Shown piece by piece: positions 45,094-53,290 of a stretch of 64,000 bases of DNA (its first letter is position 1; each line of letters opens with the position of its first letter). This stretch comes from Gillisia hiemivivida (GTDB lineage Bacteria; Bacteroidota; Bacteroidia; Flavobacteriales; Flavobacteriaceae): the NCBI RefSeq assembly GCF_007997295.1, contig NZ_VORY01000009.1, positions 1 to 64,000 of the forward strand. Reading direction: 5' to 3'. The notes beneath the pieces are model-generated. The model saw only the letters and a list, made by a program, of their open reading frames with translations. It had not been told where the DNA came from and did no database searches. A program made the translations under genes and the position numbers.

Positions 45094-45783
45094 ATGAGGT
45101 TTACAGTAGCTTTCATTATATTCCTCTCATTCCAAGTTGGCTACGGGCAAGATTACATCATTGAATATCAAAAATCGAAGGATTTAGGTAGCGCTAAAGA
45201 AATAGTGCTGCCTTTTAACTATGAACTGCGCGTCTCAGGGAACAAATCCTCATTTAAGGCCACTGGAGAATTGCCTGTAAACGAGAAGTTTGGTAGAGGA
45301 AAAGTGCTTGGTCGTCTTGTATTTAGCGATAGCGGCCAGGAAGTAGTTGTATATGATGCGAATAGCAAAAATCACATGTCTTATTCTTCCTTTTTGGGAA
45401 ATCCAGCTGTGATTGAAAATAATCCGTTAGTGGAATGGGAAATTACTAATGAAAGGCAAATGATTGGTGAATATCTTTGTTATAAAGCGGTTGGTAATCT
45501 AAAGGACGTAGTAGGTCTAAAAGGCGATAATGGCAAAGGTAGATCCTATGAGGCTTGGTTCACTCCCTCGATACCTAGTAAGGTAGGGCCACCTTTTTAT
45601 TACAATCTTCCAGGGTTAGTATTGTTTGGCACGGATCAAAATGGTGTGAGTTATTTGGTTCAAAAAATAAAACAAGAAAAACCAGGAAGTGTAGTTCTTG
45701 AAAAGATGCCTGACATTCGCCATGTGAGCCACACTGATTATGTCGAACAAATGGTGCTTTTTATAAAAGAGCATAGCCGCTAA
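45094..45783 (+). CDS. GLPGLI family protein
   Basis: This 229-residue secreted protein has a signal peptide (to about VGYGQ). It carries the family motif as YYNLPGLVLFGTDQNG (about 168-183), preceded by the typical AWFTPSIPSKVGPPFYY. Function of the family is unknown; it is usually encoded beside small secreted proteins and TonB-receptor-like proteins, as here. ATG 45094 follows the stop of the 72-residue gene without any gap. A terminator hairpin separates it from the receptor gene. Confidence 0.85.
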   Translation: MRFTVAFIIFLSFQVGYGQDYIIEYQKSKDLGSAKEIVLPFNYELRVSGNKSSFKATGELPVNEKFGRGKVLGRLVFSDSGQEVVVYDANSKNHMSYSSFLGNPAVIENNPLVEWEITNERQMIGEYLCYKAVGNLKDVVGLKGDNGKGRSYEAWFTPSIPSKVGPPFYYNLPGLVLFGTDQNGVSYLVQKIKQEKPGSVVLEKMPDIRHVSHTDYVEQMVLFIKEHSR

Positions 45784-45812
45784 CCTACTTGAAATAGCGT
45801 TTAATTAAAAGC

Positions 45813-45845
45813 AACCGTGGCTGTTGAACCACGGTTTTTTTATTT
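45813..45845 (+). terminator. Intrinsic terminator between the GLPGLI gene and the receptor
   Basis: The arms AACCGTGG and CCACGGTT flank CTGTTGAA and are followed by a T run. It lies only 26 bp before the receptor ATG, so it may act as an attenuator rather than a full stop. Confidence 0.8.
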
Positions 45846-45870
45846 TCAGTTTTAGAATTTCCATTATTTA

Positions 45871-48543
45871 ATGAAGTATTTTTCTTCTCTTTTTATGTTT
45901 TTCTTCTTATTAAATGTTAATCCCACTCATGCCCAAGACGCAAGCCTAAGCGTTAAAGTGTTGGATTCTCTTGTGCAGCAACCTATTGAGTTGGTTAGCG
46001 TGGTGCTGGAAACATTAGGCAAGTCCCCTAGCTTTAAATCTACTGCGTTGAATGGATCAGTGAGTTTTATTAATCTCTCTTCCGGTCAGGCCGTAAAAGT
46101 CCGCTTTCTAAGAATGGGATATTTGGACAAAGTTATCGATCTGACTTTAAAATCAGGCGAGAACTTGATAGTAGTGAACTTGACACAAAACCTTGAACAA
46201 CTGGATAATGTGGTACTGGATTTCAAACAACCCATCATCGTGAAACGTGATACTGTGATTTTTCAGGCAGATGCATTTACTCAGGGCAATGAGAATAAAT
46301 TGCGGGATCTGCTCAAACGCATGCCTGGACTGGAAGTAGATAAATCTGGTAATGTCACCTTAAATGGAAAATCAGTCGAACGCTTATTCGTGGAGGGAAA
46401 GCTTTTCTTTACGGGTAACGAGAGACTGGGCGTGAACAACATCCCGGCTGATGCTGTTGAAGAAGTCCAGCTGCTGGATAATTTTACGGATGTAGCCATG
46501 TTAAAGAAATTTGAAGACACAGACGAGCTCATCATGAACCTGATATTGAAGGAAGATAAGAAGCAGCTGCTATTTGGCGATGTGGCAGCTGGTGTAGGTT
46601 ATAAAGATCGGTACAAGGTTAATCCTGCGCTGTTTTACTTCAGTCCAGAATACAGCCTTAATTTCATAGGAGATTTCAATAATGCAGGACAGAAATCCTT
46701 TACCCGCAAGGATTATCTGGATCTCAATGGTGGGATACGCAGCATGTCACCTACATCTTATTTTGAACTGAGTGCAGATGAATTTTCCAGGTTTTTGTCA
46801 GAAAATGACAATACCCAAGCCGTTCATAGGTTGGGCGCTGGAAGCTACCGCCGCAGTTGGAAAAAAACAGACCTGAACAGTTATGTGATTTTTGATGATT
46901 CAGATCTGGAACAAGAAAGTACATCCGTAAGAAGGTATCTGGGCACAGAGCCCTTTAATGAAAACCGGGACCAACAACAGGAAAAGGATTTTTCCTTTCT
47001 CATTACAAAAACAGCATTGGAATATAAGCCAAATACCAAAACAGATGTGAGAAGCGTTTTATTTTTCAAAACAAATTCTTCCGATGAATCTGGAAACATC
47101 CAGTCTACCTCGCCATTTCAAAACACATTGCTCCAAACCAATTCCTCTAACGATGGCTTTGAGCTCAATCTGGACACCCAAATCACAAGGGAAATCGATG
47201 CTAAAAACACCATCATTTCAGAACTTAAATTAAAGGCAAACCAGACACAACCAGAATATCTGTGGACCACAAACCGGCCGCTGGTGGATCAGGTTATTCC
47301 CTACGAACCGGACGATCCATACCGACTTATCCAGCAGGTGCAATCAGAAAATTACCAGATGAATTTTTACGCAAAACATTATTACAGTATCAATAAAAAG
47401 GAGCAGCTTCATGCCACGCTGGTGTTCAATCAATATGCGACGCGCTATGAAAACAACGCCTTTCAGCAATTAACAGATGGTTCCATAAATAGCTTTGCAG
47501 ATGCGGGATTTAATGTAAACACAACCCGTAATATCACGCTGGCAAATGGCTCACTGGAATACCGGTACAAAGACAATGATTGGACGATCAAACCTACCTT
47601 AGTTGTGGATTACATTTATCAAAATATTAATCAGCGCGATGGAGATCGGGACATTAACAACATATTGCTTTTACCCAAAGCCTTTGCAAAGTATAGGATT
47701 ACAAACACCAGCAGCTTTGTTCTAAATTATGATCGCAATGTGGATCTACCCAGCACCAGCCAGTTGGTCAACCGCAATTTTGTAAGCGGTTTGACCAGTG
47801 TTTCTTCTGGCAATCCAGACCTTGGACTGCTGACAAGGGATAATATTTCTCTTAGCTATAATTATGCAAACCTCTGGAAAGGCACAAATTTTAAGATTGA
47901 TCTGGATTACAATATCAAGAACGGTTCCTTCAAACCAGTAACCAACTTCAACGGCGTGGATCAGATCAGAAATTTCATAAGACTGGAGCGATCTGAAGAT
48001 CAATTTTCCTACGGTGGTTCCTATAAAAAGCGGTTGGGCCTGATAAGTTCACAAGTTAAAGTCAACAATTCCATCGGCAACGGTTTCCAGATTATCAACA
48101 ATCAAGTACTGGAAACCAAAAATCGCAGCACGCTACTGGGAGCAAATGTGTTCACATTGTATGATAAATTCCCTAATCTGTTCACAAGTTTTTTCCGCAC
48201 CTATTCATCCTATGAGAATTCCATAGGGCAGAGCGATTTTATTCAGGATCAAATGGCTTTGACTTTGGACACGGATTTCTTGCAACATTGGAATTTAGAA
48301 TTCAATTACACCTACAACTATTTCAAGGGCATCCAAACTGGAACCAGATCCAACTATGATGACGCCAACTTTAAACTGAGTTACCTCAATGAGGATTCCA
48401 GGTGGAGTTATGATTTGCGGGCCACAAATTTGTTTGACAACGAGTTCAAACAGAACAATTCGGTAAGCGACTATGTGATTACAGATACCCGTACATTCAT
48501 CTTGCCTAGAATCTTCATGATCACGGTTTCCTATAAGTTGTAG
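45871..48543 (+). CDS. TonB-dependent-receptor-like outer membrane beta-barrel protein
   Basis: This 890-residue protein has a signal peptide (to about PTHAQ). An N-terminal CarboxypepD_reg-like domain (about 23-110, LSVKVLDSLVQQPIELVSV) precedes a plug-like region (IVKRDTVIFQADAF, LLKRMPGLEVDKSGNVTLNGK) and an OMP_b-brl_3-type barrel. No clear TonB box was seen. Its likely role is transport or export across the outer membrane with the GLPGLI partner (inference). Codon use and base composition look more GC-rich than the flanking housekeeping genes, suggesting horizontal acquisition. Confidence 0.88.
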   Translation: MKYFSSLFMFFFLLNVNPTHAQDASLSVKVLDSLVQQPIELVSVVLETLGKSPSFKSTALNGSVSFINLSSGQAVKVRFLRMGYLDKVIDLTLKSGENLIVVNLTQNLEQLDNVVLDFKQPIIVKRDTVIFQADAFTQGNENKLRDLLKRMPGLEVDKSGNVTLNGKSVERLFVEGKLFFTGNERLGVNNIPADAVEEVQLLDNFTDVAMLKKFEDTDELIMNLILKEDKKQLLFGDVAAGVGYKDRYKVNPALFYFSPEYSLNFIGDFNNAGQKSFTRKDYLDLNGGIRSMSPTSYFELSADEFSRFLSENDNTQAVHRLGAGSYRRSWKKTDLNSYVIFDDSDLEQESTSVRRYLGTEPFNENRDQQQEKDFSFLITKTALEYKPNTKTDVRSVLFFKTNSSDESGNIQSTSPFQNTLLQTNSSNDGFELNLDTQITREIDAKNTIISELKLKANQTQPEYLWTTNRPLVDQVIPYEPDDPYRLIQQVQSENYQMNFYAKHYYSINKKEQLHATLVFNQYATRYENNAFQQLTDGSINSFADAGFNVNTTRNITLANGSLEYRYKDNDWTIKPTLVVDYIYQNINQRDGDRDINNILLLPKAFAKYRITNTSSFVLNYDRNVDLPSTSQLVNRNFVSGLTSVSSGNPDLGLLTRDNISLSYNYANLWKGTNFKIDLDYNIKNGSFKPVTNFNGVDQIRNFIRLERSEDQFSYGGSYKKRLGLISSQVKVNNSIGNGFQIINNQVLETKNRSTLLGANVFTLYDKFPNLFTSFFRTYSSYENSIGQSDFIQDQMALTLDTDFLQHWNLEFNYTYNYFKGIQTGTRSNYDDANFKLSYLNEDSRWSYDLRATNLFDNEFKQNNSVSDYVITDTRTFILPRIFMITVSYKL

Positions 48544-48634
48544 CGTGTAACTTAACGCTACATTATCTAGCCCATTAACTGCTTTTCAAAACTTTCCAAA
48601 ACCGAAGGTAAAAAAGCTTATTATTTGGGAATAG

Positions 48635-48874
48635 GATAGAATATCAAAGACGCAATGGATTGAGGCCCTATTAAAAGCCGGACCGGAATACGATTTTCTA
48701 GTAGATGGTGTGGTAAGGTATGGCGACTATCCCTTCGTTTCTACAATAACTGTAGAAGGGAAAGCTGTAAGTTCAAGAAAAGTGATAGCCGTTTTGGGTG
48801 AAGAAGGTTTTCAAGAATAGCTAAAAGGTGAGACAGTCCTGGCTCAAGAAAATGCAGTAATTGTTGAAGAATAA
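48635..48874 (+). pseudogene. Fragment of a broken gene of unknown family
   Basis: One frame reads WIEALLKAGPEYDFLVDG, VRYGDYPFVSTITVEGKAV, VIAVLGEEGFQE, then TAG (48818-48820), then LKGETVLAQENAVIVEE to TAA at 48872-48874. The composition is clearly protein-like, but there is no good start and an internal stop interrupts it, probably in place of a Trp codon. Upstream bases (KKAYYLGIG in another frame) may be more of the same gene after a frameshift. I do not recognise the family. Confidence 0.6.
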
Positions 48875-48897
48875 AAACTTATTCATTTAAATAATCA

Positions 48898-48925
48898 AGA
48901 AAGCCCTGAAATTTCGGGGCTTTCT
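48898..48925. terminator. Terminator-like hairpin downstream of ahcY
   Basis: AGAAAGCCCTGAAATTTCGGGGCTTTCT folds almost end to end (positions 48898-48925). The T tract is imperfect on both strands. It lies 51 bp after the ahcY stop. Confidence 0.6.
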
Positions 48926-48976
48926 AAATTCTAATATCTAGCATCTAGTTTCTCAAAACTAAATTCTAACATCTAC

Positions 48977-50293
48977 TTAATACCTGTAATACTCAGGCTT
49001 AAATGGCCCTTTCACAGTTACCCCAATATATTCTGCTTGGTCTTTAGAAAGTTCTGTAAGTTCAACTCCAATTTTTTCCAAATGCAGTTTAGCTACCTTT
49101 TCATCTAAGTGCTTAGGGAGCATATAAACTTCATTTTCGTAGTTGTCAGCATTTTTCCAAAGCTCTATTTGTGCTAAAGTCTGGTTGGTAAATGAATTAC
49201 TCATTACAAAACTTGGGTGTCCAGTTGCACAACCAAGATTTACCAATCTACCTTCAGCTAGTAAAATTATATCTTTTCCGTTAATCGTATATTTATCTAC
49301 CTGCGGCTTAATAGTATCTTTAGTGTCCCCAAAGTTGTCGTTCAACCAGGAAACAGCGATTTCATTATCAAAGTGACCAATATTACAAACGATAGTTTTG
49401 TCTTTCATCATTTTAAAATGCTCACCCCTAACGATATCTTTATTTCCTGTAGTGGTAATAACGATATCTGCTGTTGGAAGTATGGTTTCCAGTTTTTTAA
49501 CTTCAAAACCGTCCATAGCAGCTTGTAAAGCACAAATAGGATCGATCTCTGTAACAGTTACAATAGAACCAGCTCCTTTAAAGGAAGCTGCTGTCCCTTT
49601 ACCAACATCACCATATCCACAAACTACTACTCTTTTTCCAGCTAGCATAATATCTGTAGCACGACGAACAGCATCTACTGCGCTTTCTCTACATCCGTAT
49701 TTATTATCGAATTTAGATTTTGTAACAGAATCGTTAATGTTTATAGCAGGCATTGGAAGTGTTCCGTTCTTTACTCGCTCATACAATCTGTGCACACCGG
49801 TCGTGGTTTCTTCAGAAAGACCTCTAACTCCTTCAGCTAATTCAGGATATTTATCTAAAACCATATTGGTAAGATCTCCCCCATCATCTAAGATCATGTT
49901 AAGTGGTTTACGATCTTCTCCAAAGAATAAAGTTTGCTCTATACACCAGTTAAATTCTTCTTCATTCATCCCTTTCCAAGCATATACAGGAACTCCTGTA
50001 GCTGCAATAGCTGCTGCGGCCTGATCTTGAGTAGAAAATATATTACAAGAACTCCAAGTAACTTCAGCTCCTAAAGCCTTAAGCGTTTCTATTAAAACTG
50101 CCGTTTGGATAGTCATGTGTAAACATCCGGCGATGCGTGCCCCTTTTAAGGGTTGCTCTGTTCCAAATTCTTCGCGAAGAGACATTAAACCGGGCATTTC
50201 TGCTTCAGCTAATTCTATTTCTTTTCTTCCCCAATCTGCAAGGGAAATATCTTTAACTTTATAGGCCGTATAAGGCACTGTTTTAGTAGACAT
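48977..50293 (-). CDS. ahcY: Adenosylhomocysteinase
   Basis: This enzyme hydrolyses S-adenosylhomocysteine to adenosine and homocysteine in the methyl cycle, NAD-dependent and cytoplasmic. ATG at 50293 gives the usual [25 protein letters not shown]; the in-frame start 8 codons upstream lies in the promoter-proximal leader. The 438 residues include the NAD-binding [29 protein letters not shown] and the C-terminal [11 protein letters not shown]. It is a single gene divergent from the phosphopantetheinyl transferase. Confidence 0.97.
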   Translation of the reverse strand: MSTKTVPYTAYKVKDISLADWGRKEIELAEAEMPGLMSLREEFGTEQPLKGARIAGCLHMTIQTAVLIETLKALGAEVTWSSCNIFSTQDQAAAAIAATGVPVYAWKGMNEEEFNWCIEQTLFFGEDRKPLNMILDDGGDLTNMVLDKYPELAEGVRGLSEETTTGVHRLYERVKNGTLPMPAININDSVTKSKFDNKYGCRESAVDAVRRATDIMLAGKRVVVCGYGDVGKGTAASFKGAGSIVTVTEIDPICALQAAMDGFEVKKLETILPTADIVITTTGNKDIVRGEHFKMMKDKTIVCNIGHFDNEIAVSWLNDNFGDTKDTIKPQVDKYTINGKDIILLAEGRLVNLGCATGHPSFVMSNSFTNQTLAQIELWKNADNYENEVYMLPKHLDEKVAKLHLEKIGVELTELSKDQAEYIGVTVKGPFKPEYYRY

Positions 50294-50328
50294 ATTATTA
50301 TATTTGATTTTTAGCAATTTTTCAGTCG

Positions 50329-50336
50329 CAAAAGTA
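50329..50336 (-). promoter_or_regulatory. -7 promoter element for ahcY
   Basis: Minus-strand TACTTTTG (plus strand CAAAAGTA) matches TAnnTTTG, 36 nt upstream of the chosen ATG. No clear -33. Confidence 0.55.
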
Positions 50337-50357
50337 CGTAATATCTAACAAAATTTC

Positions 50358-51005
50358 ATGCCACTTTACAAAACAATAACAGTTGATGAACGCACTAAAG
50401 TGCTCATTTGGAAGATCGAAGAAACGCTGGATTGGCTTGTTGATGATATTCAATTAACCAATCATTGCCAAGAACGGGTGGACGGAATGAAATCTGAAAT
50501 CCATAAACGTGGGTTCATGAGTATTAGGCATTTATTTGCCGAAATGGGTTATACAGATCATGATCTTTTTTATGACGAAAAGGGAAAACCTCATCTTAAA
50601 GATGGTAAATGTATCTCCATTACACATTCCTTCAACTTCACAGCGATCATTATTTCTGAAGATGAGGTGGGAATAGATATAGAAAAGCAAAGGGATAAGA
50701 TCTTAAAGATTGCAGAAAAGTTTACTCCCCTAAAAGAATATCATACTTTGGCTAATGAAGAAGCGATTATAAGAAAATTGACGATAGTTTGGGGCGCTAA
50801 AGAATCTATCTACAAATTGTATTCACAATCTGGTCTTGGGTTTTTACAACACATCAATGTTGCTGATTTTGATTTCGACGATAAAAGAACTACCGGTAAG
50901 GTTTATTTTAAAGGAAAGAATTCCGATTATAACTTGGAGTTTTTGGAATTCGAAGGCTTCACCTGTGTCTATGCAAAGCTTTCTAAAGTTGAAGTTAAAA
51001 AATAG
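50358..51005 (+). CDS. 4'-phosphopantetheinyl transferase superfamily protein
   Basis: This 215-residue Sfp/AcpT-like enzyme transfers phosphopantetheine from CoA to carrier proteins. Motifs are GKPHLKDGKCISITHS (about 76-91), VGIDIE with the Mg-binding Asp/Glu (about 104-109) and WGAKESIYKLYSQSGLGF (about 145-162). No carrier protein or NRPS/PKS gene is adjacent, so it probably serves fatty acid ACP or a remote cluster. The next gene starts 4 bp after its stop. Confidence 0.88.
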   Translation: MPLYKTITVDERTKVLIWKIEETLDWLVDDIQLTNHCQERVDGMKSEIHKRGFMSIRHLFAEMGYTDHDLFYDEKGKPHLKDGKCISITHSFNFTAIIISEDEVGIDIEKQRDKILKIAEKFTPLKEYHTLANEEAIIRKLTIVWGAKESIYKLYSQSGLGFLQHINVADFDFDDKRTTGKVYFKGKNSDYNLEFLEFEGFTCVYAKLSKVEVKK

Positions 51006-51008
51006 GCT

Positions 51009-51719
51009 ATGCTCACAGCAACCATTTATGAAAATCTATCTCTATTAAAGGATCTCGATCAAAAGCAACTTATAGTTCTTATAGATCCCGACAAATTTGA
51101 CGAATTTAAAGCAGAAGAATTTTTTAATAATCTTCCCGAAGATATCACATATATATTTGTTGGAGGAAGTACTGTTGAAGCTTATAAAACAGACAGAACA
51201 GTCTCTGCTATAAAACTTTTCTCAGAGTTGCCAGTCATTATTTTCCCGGGTGATCATACTCAAATTACAGAAAAAGCCGATGGAATTCTTTTTTTAAGCT
51301 TGTTATCTGGTAGGAATCCGGAGTATTTAATAGAACAACAAGTTAAATCTATATACAAACTAAAGAAATCTAATCTAGAGATTATTCCAACAGGCTATAT
51401 TTTAATAGATGGGGGAAAAGAGTGTGCAGTGCAAAGGATAAGTAAGACTAAGCCGATGCCACAAAATAATATAGAAGCTATTGTAAATACAGCTTTGGCA
51501 GGACAATTCTCGGGCAAGCAATTAATTTATTTGGAAGCAGGAAGTGGAGCAATCAATCATGTTTCTCTGGAAATTATCAATGAAGTTAAAAAGGCGCTTT
51601 CCATTCCATTAATTGTTGGCGGTGGTATTAAAAACAGTCGTCAATTAGAAAACATTTATAAAGCAGGAGCAGATATAGTGGTGATAGGAACTGCTTTTGA
51701 AAAAGGTAATTTTCATTAA
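51009..51719 (+). CDS. Geranylgeranylglyceryl/heptaprenylglyceryl phosphate synthase family protein
   Basis: This 236-residue PcrB/GGGPS-family TIM barrel joins a prenyl diphosphate to sn-glycerol-1-phosphate in characterised members. LIVLIDPDKFDEFKAEEFF (about 19-37), FVGGSTVE, FPGDHTQI and IYLEAGSGAINHVS, VVGGGIKN-type phosphate loops (IVGGGIKNSRQLENIYKAGAD) are present. Flavobacterial homologues exist; their lipid product and role are less clear than in Archaea. It starts 4 bp after the phosphopantetheinyl transferase. Confidence 0.88.
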   Translation: MLTATIYENLSLLKDLDQKQLIVLIDPDKFDEFKAEEFFNNLPEDITYIFVGGSTVEAYKTDRTVSAIKLFSELPVIIFPGDHTQITEKADGILFLSLLSGRNPEYLIEQQVKSIYKLKKSNLEIIPTGYILIDGGKECAVQRISKTKPMPQNNIEAIVNTALAGQFSGKQLIYLEAGSGAINHVSLEIINEVKKALSIPLIVGGGIKNSRQLENIYKAGADIVVIGTAFEKGNFH

Positions 51720-51760
51720 TATATAATTTTTGGGCTTTAAATGGGATTGTAGAAATCCCG

Positions 51761-51800
51761 TTCACTTCACTCCTCACTCTCCACTCCTCACACTTCACTT
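51761..51800. repeat. CT-rich low-complexity repeat (CACTCCTCAC type)
   Basis: The region repeats TTCACTTCACTCCTCACTC and CACTCCTCACACTTCAC. A reverse-complement relative, GAGGAGTGTGAGGTGAAT, is at 63047-63064. Such short variable phrases are dispersed in intergenic DNA of Flavobacteria (recollection). No function can be assigned. Confidence 0.65.
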
Positions 51801-51854
51801 TTCCACCTAAAATTATAAGCTCCAAATTTCACCCGATGATCCTTAAAATATATT

Positions 51855-51862
51855 TAAATTTG
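51855..51862 (+). promoter_or_regulatory. -7 promoter element for the thiamine-binding/PnuC operon
   Basis: TAAATTTG matches TAnnTTTG, 21 nt before the ATG at 51884. No THI-box riboswitch is present in this leader, unlike the receptor at 60012. Confidence 0.5.
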
Positions 51863-51883
51863 ATAATCGTAAAAAAATAATAC

Positions 51884-52144
51884 ATGAAAATTTCCGTAGA
51901 ACTTACTCTTACTCCTTTACAGGACGAATACGAGCCTGCCATTATCAATTTCATTAAGAAATTAAGAGCTTCCGGATTAACTGTTTTAGAAAATCCATTG
52001 AGTACTCAGGTGTATGGGGAGTATGATAAAGTGATGGAAGTTTTGAATAAAGAAATGAAGACCGCATTAGAATCTGTAGAACGAGGACTGCTTTATATTA
52101 AAATTGTAAAATCTGACAGAAGCGAGTATGCAGCCGATTTTTGA
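51884..52144 (+). CDS. Thiamine-binding protein (YkoF/MTH1187-like)
   Basis: This 86-residue protein of the MTH1187/YkoF family has a small ferredoxin-like fold: ISVELTLTPLQDEYEPAIINFIKKL, then NPLSTQVYGEYDKVMEVLN. Family members bind thiamine or its precursor HMP in the cytoplasm. It is the first gene of a tight operon, and the pnuC-like gene starts inside its end (17 bp overlap). This linkage points to thiamine rather than nicotinamide riboside as the transported compound (inference). Confidence 0.82.
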   Translation: MKISVELTLTPLQDEYEPAIINFIKKLRASGLTVLENPLSTQVYGEYDKVMEVLNKEMKTALESVERGLLYIKIVKSDRSEYAADF

Positions 52145-52766
52145 TTTCTTTTTTGGGCAATACTATGAGTACCCTACATTATTTATATATCTAGAGGTTA
52201 TAGCTGTAATTTTTGGTTTTCTATCTGTTTGGTATTCCAAGCAAGAGAACATTTTGGTATATCCAACAGGGATTATAAGTACCCTTATTTTTGTATATCT
52301 CTTATGGCAATGGGAGTTGTTGGGAGATATGATGATAAATGCTTACTATTTTGCTATGAGTATATACGGTTGGTATATTTGGACGAGAAAAGTGGATGCT
52401 ACCCATTTTACTCCAGTAACAAAAATGACTAAGAGGGAACATGTTTGGTCCATTTTAATATTTGTTGCCACCTTATTGTTTGTGTTTGGAGTCTATGAAT
52501 ATTTTGAAAAATGGAATAATTGGACTGCATATGTAGATACTATTACAACAGCAATCTTTTTTGTTGGAATGTGGCTAATGGCAAGAAAGAAGATTGAGAA
52601 CTGGATCTTTTGGATCGTTGGTGATATCATTTCAGTACCACTATATTTTTATAAAGGCTTAACCTTAACTAGCTTTCAATATTTATTATTTACAATTATA
52701 GCCGTTTTTGGTTATTTCGCATGGAAGAAAAGCTTAAACAAAAACCTTCAGCCTGTTTTAAAGTAG
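52128..52766 (+). CDS. pnuC: PnuC family transporter (thiamine or nicotinamide riboside)
   Basis: This 212-residue inner-membrane protein has about seven helices. The PnuC motifs YYFAMSIYGWYIWTRK (about 78-93) and FVGMWLMARKKIENWIFWIVGD (about 145-166) are present. In Bacteroidetes many PnuC homologues are thiamine transporters (PnuT), and the thiamine-binding neighbour supports that here. It overlaps a NadR-like kinase gene by 46 bp, which would trap the substrate by phosphorylation (inference). Confidence 0.9.
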   Translation: MQPIFDFFFGQYYEYPTLFIYLEVIAVIFGFLSVWYSKQENILVYPTGIISTLIFVYLLWQWELLGDMMINAYYFAMSIYGWYIWTRKVDATHFTPVTKMTKREHVWSILIFVATLLFVFGVYEYFEKWNNWTAYVDTITTAIFFVGMWLMARKKIENWIFWIVGDIISVPLYFYKGLTLTSFQYLLFTIIAVFGYFAWKKSLNKNLQPVLK

Positions 52767-53290
52767 TATTGTTCGGGCCGGAGTCTACCGGTAAAACTAC
52801 TATGGCAAAAAAACTTGCGGCTCATTTCAAAACTGAATGGGTTGCAGAATATATGAGAGAGTATCTTCAAAAAAAATGGGATTCTAAAAAAGAAGTCTGC
52901 GTACCAGAAGATCTTATAACTATTGCTGAAGGCCAAATGGAAAGAGAAAACAAAAAAGCTAAAACAGCTAATGAAGTATTGTTTTGTGATACAGATCTAT
53001 TGGAGTTAAGCGTCTATTCCAAAGCTTATTATAATGGGTTTTGTGAACCTTCTATTCTTAAACATGCGTTAAACAATTGGTATGACCTTTACTTTTTAAC
53101 TAATATTGATGTTCCTTGGGTTCCAGATGATCTGCGGGACAAACCCCATGATAGGGAAGGAATGTTTAATAAATTTAAAAGCTCCCTACGCTTTCATAAC
53201 AAGCCTTTTGTTGAATTAAAAGGGAATGAGAACGAACGGTTTGAAACTGCGGTTTCAGCAATTAATGAATTATTAAAGTCAAAAAATTGA
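52721..53290 (+). CDS. NadR/Ttd14-like AAA kinase
   Basis: This 189-residue P-loop protein has GPESTGKTT at 19-27. EYMREYL (about 45-51), FCDTDLLELSVYSKAYYNG and DLYFLTNIDVPWVPDDLRD match the ribosylnicotinamide-kinase part of NadR; the adenylyltransferase part is missing. Such kinases phosphorylate the vitamin delivered by PnuC. Substrate (nicotinamide riboside or thiamine) is uncertain. It overlaps pnuC by 46 bp and DUF4301 by 4 bp. Confidence 0.85.
   Translation: MEEKLKQKPSACFKVVLFGPESTGKTTMAKKLAAHFKTEWVAEYMREYLQKKWDSKKEVCVPEDLITIAEGQMERENKKAKTANEVLFCDTDLLELSVYSKAYYNGFCEPSILKHALNNWYDLYFLTNIDVPWVPDDLRDKPHDREGMFNKFKSSLRFHNKPFVELKGNENERFETAVSAINELLKSKN

Larger units (their letters stand above)
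48544..48976. other. Intergenic region with a broken gene and a terminator
   Basis: This 433-bp gap holds a disrupted ORF fragment (48635-48874), a hairpin (48898-48925) and an AT-rich stretch with repeated phrases (TAAATTCTAA, ATCTAGCATCTAG). It has no intact gene. Confidence 0.6.

Noticed and set aside
49398-50024. 208-codon ORF antisense to ahcY
   Set aside because: It lies wholly inside the strongly conserved ahcY gene on the other strand and has no recognisable domain.
51720-51883. TPP riboswitch ahead of the thiamine-binding/PnuC operon
   Set aside because: None of the THI-box core words (CTGAGA, ACCTG, GGTAATGC) is present; only a small hairpin GGGATT/AATCCC and a low-complexity repeat are seen.
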